Source of the DNA: Hyphomicrobiales bacterium
GTDB taxonomy: Bacteria > Pseudomonadota > Alphaproteobacteria > Rhizobiales > Rhizobiaceae
Assembly: GCA_017305935.1 (NCBI GenBank)
Contig: JAFKJU010000044.1
Location: 1-35,660, forward strand
DNA length: 35,660 bases
Direction: 5' to 3'
Below, piece by piece: positions 28,095-35,197 of this stretch (positions within the stretch are counted from its first letter, which is position 1; every line of letters starts with the position of its first letter). The notes beneath the pieces were generated by a model. The model did not search any database. It was not told the origin of the DNA and was given only the letters and a program-made list of their open reading frames with translations. Position numbers and translations under genes: made by a program.

Positions 28095-28583
28095 CTACCA
28101 GATCATCGCCGGCGGTTCCTCCCCGCGCAATTCCGCCAGCCGCCGCACCGTGGCCTGTGTCACGCCGTCCGGCAGGGCATCCAGCGCAAAGAAGCCGCAG
28201 TCGCGGATCTCGCGGTCCGGCGGGCGCGGCGCTGTCTGGCGCACGTCGACGCGGTAAAACAGAACATGGTCGCGCTTGCTGGCGTTGCGGTTGAAATAAA
28301 TGTGGAACAGCGTGGGCTGGCCGAGGATTTCGAGGTTTCCCTCCTCGCGCAGCTCCTTGACCAGCGCGTCGCCGGCGCTTTCGTAATGCTCGACGCCGCC
28401 GCCGGGCATATGCCAGCCGGGCACATAGGTGTGGCGCACCAGGAAGATCCGCCCCTCCGCATCGAAACAGGCGGCGCGCACGCCGAGCGTCATGCCACGC
28501 GTCACGGCGAAGACGCGGTGCAGGTTTGAGGTGAGCAATCGGGTGGCGATGATCTTCAGCCGGGGCTTGAGGCGTGCCATCAT
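28095..28583 (-). CDS. Nudix-fold hydrolase with degenerate Nudix box
   Basis: 162 aa with a basic N-terminus and a Nudix domain from about residue 30. The box GGVEHYESAGDALVKELREE followed by GNL fits G-x5-E-x7-REUxEExGU except that the R is Lys76 and the second G is Asn83. The metal-binding Glu residues (77, 80, 81) are kept, so activity is plausible. The WHMPGGGVEH entry is typical of ADP-ribose or nucleotide-sugar type members; the substrate cannot be set. A GAGGAG site lies 9 nt before the ATG. The gene is divergent from the metallophosphoesterase at 28747. Confidence 0.87.
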   Translation of the reverse strand: MMARLKPRLKIIATRLLTSNLHRVFAVTRGMTLGVRAACFDAEGRIFLVRHTYVPGWHMPGGGVEHYESAGDALVKELREEGNLEILGQPTLFHIYFNRNASKRDHVLFYRVDVRQTAPRPPDREIRDCGFFALDALPDGVTQATVRRLAELRGEEPPAMIW

Positions 28584-28686
28584 TTTATTGTGCTCCTCGA
28601 AGCCACGGTCTCGTCAACGTCCTGCTGTCGCACATGTCCATGGGAAAGCCCGCTTTCGTCCACGGCTGAAAATGCTCTGATTTGTC

Positions 28687-28730
28687 GCAATTCCAGCCGG
28701 AAAACCGGTTTCCCCTTTCCGCGTAAATGC
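28687..28730 (-). repeat. Intergenic hairpin repeat, copy F
   Basis: On the minus strand: GCATTTACG, CGGAAAG, loop GGGAAACCGG, TTTTCCG, GCT, GGAATTGC. The inner arm and loop match the copy at 19920-19963; the outer arm is degenerate. It lies 16 nt before the metallophosphoesterase start, so it must overlap that gene's promoter or 5' leader. Confidence 0.6.
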
Positions 28731-28746
28731 TTTATGTCTGCGCCCC

Positions 28747-29655
28747 ATGTTCAAGCTTGCTCATATTTCCGATGTCCATCTCGGGCCTCTGCCGAAACTG
28801 ACCTTCCGGGAACTGGCCTCCAAGCGCATCACCGGGTTTGTGAACTGGCATCGCAACCGGCGCAAGCATCTTTTCACCGATACGCTGGATGTACTGCTCG
28901 AAGACATCGAGCGGCAGGCGCCCGATCATCTGGCGATAACGGGCGATCTCGTCAACCTCGCGACCGGCATCGAGATTCGCGCCGCCGCCGATTGGCTGGA
29001 GGAAGTCGGCTCGCCGGAAACCACGTCGGTGGTGCCCGGAAACCACGACGCCTATGTCGCCGGCGCCCACGACAAGGCGATGAACGCCTGGTACGGCTAT
29101 GTGCGCGGCGACAACAACCCTGCCGCCTGGGACGAGGAGCGCAAGATCTTCCCCTATATGCGCGTGCGCGGCCCCGTCGCGCTGATCGGCTGCTCGACCT
29201 CGATCGCCACGCCGCCCTTTTCCGCCAGCGGCTATTTCGGCCGCCGCCAGGCGCGAGAGACAGTCAACATGCTGCGCGCCGCCGGTGAGGCAGGGCTGTT
29301 CCGCATCGTCCTGATCCACCATCCGCCGATCCGGGGCGCGACGTCGCCGCACAAGCGCATGTTCGGCATCCGCCGTTTCGCCGCCGCCATCTCCTCGGGC
29401 GGGGCGGAACTGGTGCTGCATGGCCATACCCATCTCAACACCACCTACTGGCTGCGCGGCCAGACGAGGCCGGTGCCGGTGGTCGGCATCGCCTCCGCCT
29501 CGCAGGGCCCCGGCGGTAAGAAACCGCCGGCCGCCTACAATCTTTTCCACATTTCCGGCAGCGCCGGCGCCTGGCATCTGGAGTGCGAACGCTACGGGCT
29601 TACGCCGGATGGACGCGAAATGGCGCTGGAGAACCGCGTCACCCTGCTGGATTAG
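28747..29655 (+). CDS. Calcineurin-like metallophosphoesterase
   Basis: 302 aa with all five metallophosphoesterase blocks: HISDVHLGP (residues 6-14), AITGDLVN, VVPGNHDAY, LIHHPPIRG and LHGHTHLN. These supply the Asp, His and Asn ligands of a two-metal site that hydrolyses phosphodi- or monoesters. Insertions after block 1 (LASKRITGFVNWHRNRRK) suggest a particular subgroup found in Rhizobiales, but not a known substrate. There is no signal peptide, so it is likely cytosolic. No ribosome-binding site precedes the ATG, and a hairpin repeat sits just upstream, so the transcript may have a very short leader. Confidence 0.92.
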   Translation: MFKLAHISDVHLGPLPKLTFRELASKRITGFVNWHRNRRKHLFTDTLDVLLEDIERQAPDHLAITGDLVNLATGIEIRAAADWLEEVGSPETTSVVPGNHDAYVAGAHDKAMNAWYGYVRGDNNPAAWDEERKIFPYMRVRGPVALIGCSTSIATPPFSASGYFGRRQARETVNMLRAAGEAGLFRIVLIHHPPIRGATSPHKRMFGIRRFAAAISSGGAELVLHGHTHLNTTYWLRGQTRPVPVVGIASASQGPGGKKPPAAYNLFHISGSAGAWHLECERYGLTPDGREMALENRVTLLD

Positions 29656-29832
29656 CCCGGTTGCCACCAAAACCGCTTGCAGAGGGCGGTCGGTTGATTC
29701 ATACCTTGGAATGCGCACGCGCAAGCCCTGGGATTTGTACCCTCGGAAACTGCCGGACGGGCGCATGATCTGGCAAGACTCCATCATAATCGGCTTCACA
29801 ACCGCGTTCCCGCGCGTCTGGATTGAACGGCA

Positions 29833-30330
29833 ATGCATGAAACGGCAGTATCGGATATGGACGACCTTCGTCGCAGCTTGGTCGGGCTGCTGCCGAAGCT
29901 GCGCCGTTTCGCGATGACGCTGGCATGCGATGCCGCAGATGCTGACGCGCTGGTGCTGCAAGCCTGCGAGCGCGCCATCGCCAAAAGCCCGATGCATGAG
30001 AGCGAAGCCAGGCTGGACGAGTGGATCTACACCCTCACCCGCACTCTCTGGGCGGAGGAAGCGCGAAAACGCCCGCCCCGCGCCACGCAGGCAAGCCACG
30101 ATCCTGCATCGCGTGAAAGAATCTCTTCTGCCCACCCGCTTCATGAGACGATTCTCTCTATGCCCGAGGGATTGGCGAGTGTTTTCGTGCTCGTGAACGT
30201 CGAGGGGCGCAGCTATGGAGAGGCAGCAGGAATTCTCGGCATTCCCGTCGCCACCGTCACGGCGCGCCTGTCCGCGGCCAGGCTGAAAATGGCCATGATT
30301 GTGGCCGAGGAAGAAGCAAGGAGAGCGTGA
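29833..30330 (+). CDS. ECF-type RNA polymerase sigma factor
   Basis: 165 aa, with region 2 at LVGLLPKLRRFAMTLACDAAD through ADALVLQACERAI (residues ~17-70) and region 4 at MPEGLASVFVLVNVEGRSYG then EAAGILGIPVATVTARLSAAR (residues ~105-155), the helix-turn-helix that reads the -35 element. The usual DLVQ core of region 2.2 is altered to DALVLQ. An alternative start is the ATG at 29857. Its stop overlaps the GTG of the following anti-sigma gene by 4 nt, the standard layout of a sigma/anti-sigma pair. The stress signal is unknown. Confidence 0.88.
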   Translation: MHETAVSDMDDLRRSLVGLLPKLRRFAMTLACDAADADALVLQACERAIAKSPMHESEARLDEWIYTLTRTLWAEEARKRPPRATQASHDPASRERISSAHPLHETILSMPEGLASVFVLVNVEGRSYGEAAGILGIPVATVTARLSAARLKMAMIVAEEEARRA

Positions 30331-31193
30331 GCCGAATGCAGGATCTTCGAAAGCAGCCGCTTGAGGTACGTTTGTCGGCCCTTCTCGACGGAGAAGTGGC
30401 GCAGGACGAACAGCAGGAACTCGAACGACTCCTTTCGACGAACGGCGATGCCCGCGACCTGTTCGAGCGGCTGAAGCGCGGCTCGGAGACCGGCACAGCC
30501 GCCATGGACGAGTTGGTGAAGGAACCGGTTCCGCTGGCTCTGGTGCGCGCCATCAAGCAGGCGCCGCCCCCACGCGAAAAGCCCGGCCCGCGCCTGACGC
30601 TGAAATCGCTGCTGCGCACCATCCGCATCGCGCCCACCGGCCCGCAGGCGCTGGCCGCCGGCCTATTCCTGTTTCTCGTCGGCGGCGGCATCGGCTATCT
30701 CTTGGGCGCACAGGCCACGGGCGCGGCACTGGCGCCGCAGGCGCTGGCCGCACTGCCGGCGAAAAGCTGGCTGGACGACATCGCCGCCTATCATCGCGTC
30801 TATTCCCGCCAGCAGCGGCATCTGGCCGAGGTGCCGGCCTCGGATGCCGACCATATCGTCGAATGGCTGACGGAAAGCGTCGGCGTTTCCTTCGCCCTGC
30901 CCGACCTCACCGGCGAAGGCCTGCAATTCCGCGGCGCCCGGCTACTGGTCGCCGAGGGCAAACCGGTCGGCGAACTGCTCTATCGCAACGATGACGACGA
31001 CGTCATCGCCATCTGTTTCATGAAGGCCAGCAACAAGGCGCCCGGCACCAAGACACAAGGCCTGGACGAGACGATTCGCGACGACATCGGCTTGATTTCC
31101 TGGACCCGGCCCAACGCGTCCTACGTGGTCGTCGGCCCGTCCTCCGAGGCGACGCTGACGCAGATCGCTGAAAAGGCGTCGTCCCTCTTGTGA
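30327..31193 (+). CDS. Membrane anti-sigma factor
   Basis: 288 aa from a GTG at 30327 with AAGGAG 3 nt away; an ATG at 30336 is the alternative. The N-terminal ~75 residues (VRLSALLDGEVAQDEQQELE at 14-33) look like an anti-sigma domain that holds the sigma factor, but without the His-x3-Cys-x2-Cys zinc motif. One membrane helix lies at about 108-128 (GLFLFLVGGGIGYLLG). The periplasmic part of ~160 residues has no recognised fold. Translational coupling to the ECF sigma gene supports the role. It is convergent with leuA. Confidence 0.85.
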   Translation: MSRMQDLRKQPLEVRLSALLDGEVAQDEQQELERLLSTNGDARDLFERLKRGSETGTAAMDELVKEPVPLALVRAIKQAPPPREKPGPRLTLKSLLRTIRIAPTGPQALAAGLFLFLVGGGIGYLLGAQATGAALAPQALAALPAKSWLDDIAAYHRVYSRQQRHLAEVPASDADHIVEWLTESVGVSFALPDLTGEGLQFRGARLLVAEGKPVGELLYRNDDDDVIAICFMKASNKAPGTKTQGLDETIRDDIGLISWTRPNASYVVVGPSSEATLTQIAEKASSLL

Positions 31194-31203
31194 AGGCAGG
31201 GAT

Positions 31204-31228
31204 GGCGGAAGAGGCTTGCCCTTCCGCC
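31204..31228. terminator. Hairpin between convergent anti-sigma gene and leuA
   Basis: GGCGGAAG / CTTCCGCC, an 8-bp perfect stem with a 9-nt loop, in the 45-nt gap between two convergent stop codons. No T-tract follows on either strand, so it may slow polymerase or protect 3' ends rather than act as a classical terminator. Confidence 0.45.
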
Positions 31229-31238
31229 GGAGACGGCA

Positions 31239-32981
31239 TCAGCCCTTCAGTTCGAGCACACGGTTGGCGGCCGAGACGATCGCTTCCAGCGACGCCGTGA
31301 CGATGTTGTTGTTGATGCCGGCGCCAAACAGTTTTCCGCCGGGATATTCGACCTCAACGTAAGCGATGGCAGCCGCATTCGAGCCATGCTGCAGCGAATG
31401 CTCGGAATAATCCGCCACCGACAATTCGATGCCGAGATAGATCGACAGGGCATTGATGAAGCCGTCGATCGGACCGGTGCCGCGGCCTTCGATCTGCTTG
31501 GTCACGCCCCTGTCGGTGATCTCGGCGGAAACGATGCGCACGCCCTTCTGCTCGCTGACCGGATAGGTGTGGTGATCGACGAATTTCAGGCGCGCCTGCG
31601 GCTGCTCGACATAGCGCTCCATGAATCGGTTGTAGATGCTTTTCGAGGGCAGCTCCTTGCCTTCCTCGTCAGTGATGCGCTGGATGTCCTCGCGGAACTC
31701 CACCTGCAGGTTGCGCGGCAGGTTGATGCCGTAATCCTGCTGCAGGATATAGGCGATGCCGCCCTTGCCCGACTGCGAGTTGATGCGGATGATCGCCTCG
31801 TAGGTGCGGCCGACGTCCTGCGGGTCGATCGGCAGGTAAGGCACCTCCCACAAGGGCTTGTTGGCGACCTTGATCGCCTTCATGCCCTTGTTGATCGCAT
31901 CCTGGTGCGAGCCGGAGAAGGCGGTGTAGACCAGCTCCCCGACATAAGGATGGCGCTCGGGAATGACCATCTCGTTGGCATATTCGTAGACCGACTTGAT
32001 GCGCTCGATATCGGAGCAGTCCAGCTCCGGATCGACCCCTTGGGTGAACATGTTCAGCGCCAGGGTGACGACGTCGACATTGCCGGTGCGCTCGCCATTG
32101 CCGAACAGCGTGCCTTCGACGCGGTCGGCGCCGGCCATCAGGGCCAGTTCCGTGGCGGCGATGCCGGTGCCGCGGTCGTTATGCGGATGCAGCGAGACGA
32201 TGACGCTGTCGCGCTTGTCGATGTTGCGGCACATCCATTCGATCTGGTCGGCATAGACGTTGGGCGTCGCCATCTCGACCGTCGAGGGCAGGTTGAGGAT
32301 CAGCTTGTCCTCGGGCGTCGGCTGCACCACCTCGATGACGGCGTTGCAGATCTCCAGCGCCACCTCCAGCTCGGTGCCGGTGAAGCTTTCCGGCGAATAT
32401 TCGAAACGGAAGCCGCCGCCGGCCTTCGCGGCCATGTCGGTGATCATCTTGGCTGCATCGACGGCGATCTGCTTGATGCCGTGGACATCCTTGCCGAACA
32501 CGACGCGGCGCTGCAACTCGCTGGTGGAGTTATAGAAATGCACGATGGGGCGATGGGCGCCCTGCAGGGCCTCGAAAGTGCGGGTGATCAACTCCGGGCG
32601 GCACTGCACCAGCACCTGCAACGACACATCCTCGGGCACGTTGCCCTGTTCGATGCACCAGCGGGCGAAGTCGAAATCCGTCTGCGAGGCCGAAGGGAAA
32701 CCGATCTCGATTTCCTTGAACCCCATGTCGAGCAGCAACTGGAACATCCGCGCCTTGCGGTCATGACCCATGGGGTTGACCAACGACTGGTTGCCGTCGC
32801 GCAGGTCCACCGAACACCAGACCGGCGCCTTGGTGATCGTCTTCGACGGCCAGGTACGGTCGCTGAGCTTGATCTGCGGATAGGGCTGGTACTTGATACC
32901 AGCCGCCGGCATACCCTTGTGGGATTGCCCCTTGTCGGCTTGGCTCTCGTGAGAGGAATGGTTGTTCGCGTCCATCGTCAT
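31239..32981 (-). CDS. leuA: 2-isopropylmalate synthase
   Basis: First committed enzyme of leucine synthesis: condenses acetyl-CoA with 2-ketoisovalerate. 580 aa from the ATG at 32981 (another ATG at 32975), the long LeuA class typical of Actinobacteria and Rhizobiales. Motifs: WCSVDLRDGNQSL (divalent-metal Asp and catalytic Arg), EIEIGFPSAS, VSLHPHNDRGTG (metal His) and LFGNGERTGN. The C-terminal ~130 residues are the leucine-binding regulatory domain (GTGPIDGFINALS, YVEVEYPGG). The ribosome-binding site is poor (CAAGAG). Upstream in-frame codons to 33200 belong to the leader region, not to LeuA. Control by a Leu-rich leader is proposed (see 33106-33225). Confidence 0.96.
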   Translation of the reverse strand: MTMDANNHSSHESQADKGQSHKGMPAAGIKYQPYPQIKLSDRTWPSKTITKAPVWCSVDLRDGNQSLVNPMGHDRKARMFQLLLDMGFKEIEIGFPSASQTDFDFARWCIEQGNVPEDVSLQVLVQCRPELITRTFEALQGAHRPIVHFYNSTSELQRRVVFGKDVHGIKQIAVDAAKMITDMAAKAGGGFRFEYSPESFTGTELEVALEICNAVIEVVQPTPEDKLILNLPSTVEMATPNVYADQIEWMCRNIDKRDSVIVSLHPHNDRGTGIAATELALMAGADRVEGTLFGNGERTGNVDVVTLALNMFTQGVDPELDCSDIERIKSVYEYANEMVIPERHPYVGELVYTAFSGSHQDAINKGMKAIKVANKPLWEVPYLPIDPQDVGRTYEAIIRINSQSGKGGIAYILQQDYGINLPRNLQVEFREDIQRITDEEGKELPSKSIYNRFMERYVEQPQARLKFVDHHTYPVSEQKGVRIVSAEITDRGVTKQIEGRGTGPIDGFINALSIYLGIELSVADYSEHSLQHGSNAAAIAYVEVEYPGGKLFGAGINNNIVTASLEAIVSAANRVLELKG

Positions 32982-32991
32982 GTCTCTTGCT

Positions 32992-33107
32992 TCGCAATCC
33001 CGAGACGGGCTCTTCAGGCCACAGGGGTCCACGGGGATCGGGTCTATAGATCTGGTGAGTTTGCGAGGAGCGATTGCCATGGCGGGTTCGGCCGCCGGGC
33101 GCTCCTC
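32992..33107 (-). promoter_or_regulatory. Candidate attenuator-type RNA structure upstream of leuA
   Basis: Three RNA segments: A = CGCUUCUU within the leader Leu codons (33142-33149), B = GAGGAGCG overlapping the leader stop codon (33100-33107), C = CGCUCCUC (33065-33072). A pairs with B (8 pairs, two of them G-U), and B pairs perfectly with C, so the two are mutually exclusive. Inside B-C sits GGCGG/CCGCC. C's 3' side (UCGCAA, 33061-33066) can also pair with UUGCGA (32992-32997), just before the leuA ribosome-binding site. No U-tract follows. The pairing is seen; the mechanism is inference. Confidence 0.5.
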
Positions 33108-33225
33108 AACGGACCCGGCAACCGCGCGTAAGGTCGAGGCTAAGAAGCGAGAGGCCACCGCACGGACGGGCATTCGCAGAAATCTGCGCCCGGTCGCCAA
33201 AATTTGTTGCGGTGCGAATGGTCAT
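33106..33225 (-). CDS. Leucine-rich leader peptide of leuA
   Basis: 39-codon ORF ending GGLSLLSLDLTRGCRVR: residues 25-32 (LSLLSLDL) hold five Leu in eight codons (CTC, CTT, CTT, CTC, CTT; none is CTG, the most used Leu codon of the nearby genes). It lies between the leuA promoter candidate and leuA on the same strand. The ATG is 8 nt from the -10 element, so the transcript would be leaderless or nearly so, and no ribosome-binding site is present. Leader peptides of this type report leucyl-tRNA supply through ribosome stalling. Peptide N-terminus has no motif. A chance frame is possible, but Leu density, location and pairing potential together argue against it. Confidence 0.6.
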   Translation of the reverse strand: MTIRTATNFGDRAQISANARPCGGLSLLSLDLTRGCRVR

Positions 33226-33233
33226 GGCAAGTT

Positions 33234-33262
33234 TTATAACCATGGCTCCAGGGCGACGCAAG
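33234..33262 (-). promoter_or_regulatory. Candidate leuA promoter
   Basis: Minus strand: -35 CTTGCG (33257-33262), 17-nt spacer, -10 TTATAA (33234-33239). The rhizobial housekeeping consensus is CTTGAC-17-CTATAT. The expected start point falls at or within a few bases of the leader-peptide ATG at 33225. Confidence 0.55.
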
Positions 33263-33269
33263 AGCCGTT

Positions 33270-34454
33270 TCACTTTTTTGCCAGCGCCACCGCGCGTTGC
33301 AGCGCCAGCATCGCGCCGCCCGCCAGCAAGCCCCAGAAGGCTCCGGAAATGCCGCCGAAGGACACGCCCGACGCGGTGATGAGAAAGGTCAGCGCCGCCG
33401 CCTCGCGCGTCTCCGGCGCCTGGAAGGCGGCAACCGCCGAACCCGAGAAAGCGCCGATCAGCGCAAGGCCGGCCACCGCCTGGATGAGAATCGGCGGGGC
33501 GAGCGCCACGAAGGCGGTGACGACGCCGGCCAGCAGCCCGAAGATGACATAACCGAGGCCGCCGATCACCGCCGCCCAATATCGCCGTTTCGGATCGGGA
33601 TGGGCGTCTTCCCCGGCGCACATCGCCGCAGTGATCGCCGCCAGATTGACGGCATGGCCGCCGAAGGGGGCGCTGAACAGTGAAAACAGGCCGGTCGCCG
33701 CAAACAGCGGCCCCGGATCGGGCTCGTAGCGATTGACCTTCAGCACGGCGATACCGGGAATGTTCTGCGAGGCCATGGTGACGATGAACAACGGCAGCGC
33801 GATGGAGACCAGCGCCTGCCAATTGAAGACCGGCAGCACGAATTCGACCGGCGGCGCCAACGATTTCGACAAGGCGGCAAAGGCATCCGGCGGGATATCG
33901 ACGCCGAAGACCAGCACCAGCACGAAGGCGACAAGTGCTGCCGGCACGGCAAACAGCCGCTTGAACGAACCGATCACCACCCAGGCGACGACGATGGGCA
34001 GGCCGAGCCAGAGATCGGCCGAAATCGCCTTCACCGGCGCAAAGCACAGGCCGATGATGACACCGGACAGCATGGCATTGGCAAGCGGCGCCGGAATGGC
34101 GGCCACCGCCCGTCCCAGCGGCTTGAACAGCCCGGCGATGACGATCAGCAACGCACAGACGATGAAGGCCCCGACCGCCGCCGGAAAGCCGCCAACGACC
34201 GCGCCGGTGGTCGCCAGCAACGCCCCGCCCGGCGTCGACCAGGCAATGCTGATCGGCAGGCGGGTGGCGAGGCTGAGCACGATGGCGCAGACCCCCATCG
34301 ACACCGACAGCGCCATCAGCCCCGATCCCGCCTCGAGATCGGTGGCTCCCACGCCCTTCAGGCCCTGGATGATGACCGCGAAGGAACTGGCAAAACCGAC
34401 AAAGGCCGTGAGGCAACCCATGAACAGGCTCTGGAGGGAAAAATCTTTCAACAT
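33270..34454 (-). CDS. BenE-family benzoate/H+ symporter-like transporter
   Basis: 394 aa, almost entirely hydrophobic, with about 11-12 membrane helices. It matches the BenE family in length and in conserved segments such as QSLFMGCLTAFVGFASSFAV at the N-terminus, PISIAWSTPGGALLATTGAV (key run AWSTPGGALL), FGGHAVNLAAITAAMC and GGISGAFWGLLAGG. BenE transporters import benzoate or related aromatics with protons; the true substrate here may differ. No ring-cleavage genes are in the window. The ribosome-binding site is weak. It follows nrsF by 98 nt on the same strand, but co-transcription is uncertain. Confidence 0.88.
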   Translation of the reverse strand: MLKDFSLQSLFMGCLTAFVGFASSFAVIIQGLKGVGATDLEAGSGLMALSVSMGVCAIVLSLATRLPISIAWSTPGGALLATTGAVVGGFPAAVGAFIVCALLIVIAGLFKPLGRAVAAIPAPLANAMLSGVIIGLCFAPVKAISADLWLGLPIVVAWVVIGSFKRLFAVPAALVAFVLVLVFGVDIPPDAFAALSKSLAPPVEFVLPVFNWQALVSIALPLFIVTMASQNIPGIAVLKVNRYEPDPGPLFAATGLFSLFSAPFGGHAVNLAAITAAMCAGEDAHPDPKRRYWAAVIGGLGYVIFGLLAGVVTAFVALAPPILIQAVAGLALIGAFSGSAVAAFQAPETREAAALTFLITASGVSFGGISGAFWGLLAGGAMLALQRAVALAKK

Positions 34455-34552
34455 GGCGAGACTCGAAATGCAGCGCGCGAGATCGGATCGTCACTGCAGA
34501 TCAAAAAACCGCGCGGCTGGCAAGGTGGTGGCGGAAGGATCGGGTACGTTGC

Positions 34553-35197
34553 TCACCAGCGCAGCAGGCGCGGCCCGGCAAGGGCGCCGATCAGGCCGAC
34601 CAGCAGGATGCCGAGCGAATACCAGAGCAAGACGAATGGCATGCCGTTTTCGGTGCAGAACCAGGAATAGACCCAGGCCCCCGCCGCACCGGCAGCAAGA
34701 CCGGCGACGAACCCGGCAAGCCTCAGATCGACAGGCGCGCTTTTGCGTAGCAGGGAGAAATTGGCATAGAGCACTGGAAGCGCAAAACCGAGGATCAGGA
34801 ACGGGCAATGCAGCGCCGACCCGCCCACAATAAGAACACGGTAGCTTTCCGTCGGTGAAACGGCGAGCTGTATGCCCGCAACGATGGCCATCGCGGCAAC
34901 GACGAGGCCGAACCCGGCGAAGATCCCCCCGGCATCGCCATCCGGCCGCGACAGCCTGCGGATGGCGACGAAGGCGAGGATGGCGAGCAGCGCATTGTAG
35001 GCGGATTTGATCCAGAAGACCGGCAGGCTCAACGCATGGGCCATGTCGACCCTGAAGCCGAAGAAAACCAGCATCACCAGCAGCGACAGACCGAGCGCCG
35101 GCAGCACCAGCGCCGCCATCCGCCGCTCCAGCGCATGGGCGGGCATCGGTTTCAGGTCGCGCACCAGGCTTTCGATAAGGTCGTCGGGATTGCTCAC
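34553..35197 (-). CDS. nrsF: NrsF-type (DUF1109) membrane anti-sigma factor
   Basis: 214 aa with six membrane helices (about 30-47, 59-79, 91-111, 121-147, 160-178 and 188-208) and a short cytosolic N-terminus (MSNPDDLIESLVRDLKPMPA) that would hold the sigma factor. It matches DUF1109/NrsF. In Caulobacter, NrsF inhibits ECF SigF, and two conserved cysteines report heavy metal or chromate stress. This protein has Cys at 131 (ALHCPF) and 181 (WFCTEN), positions that agree with those I recall for the Caulobacter protein. Its ATG overlaps the sigma gene stop by 4 nt. Confidence 0.9.
   Translation of the reverse strand: MSNPDDLIESLVRDLKPMPAHALERRMAALVLPALGLSLLVMLVFFGFRVDMAHALSLPVFWIKSAYNALLAILAFVAIRRLSRPDGDAGGIFAGFGLVVAAMAIVAGIQLAVSPTESYRVLIVGGSALHCPFLILGFALPVLYANFSLLRKSAPVDLRLAGFVAGLAAGAAGAWVYSWFCTENGMPFVLLWYSLGILLVGLIGALAGPRLLRW

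Noticed and set aside
33226-34494. The leader-peptide frame stays open far upstream across the BenE gene
   Set aside because: That part is an alternate frame of a certain membrane-protein gene; only the 39 codons from the ATG at 33225, downstream of the promoter candidate, are considered.
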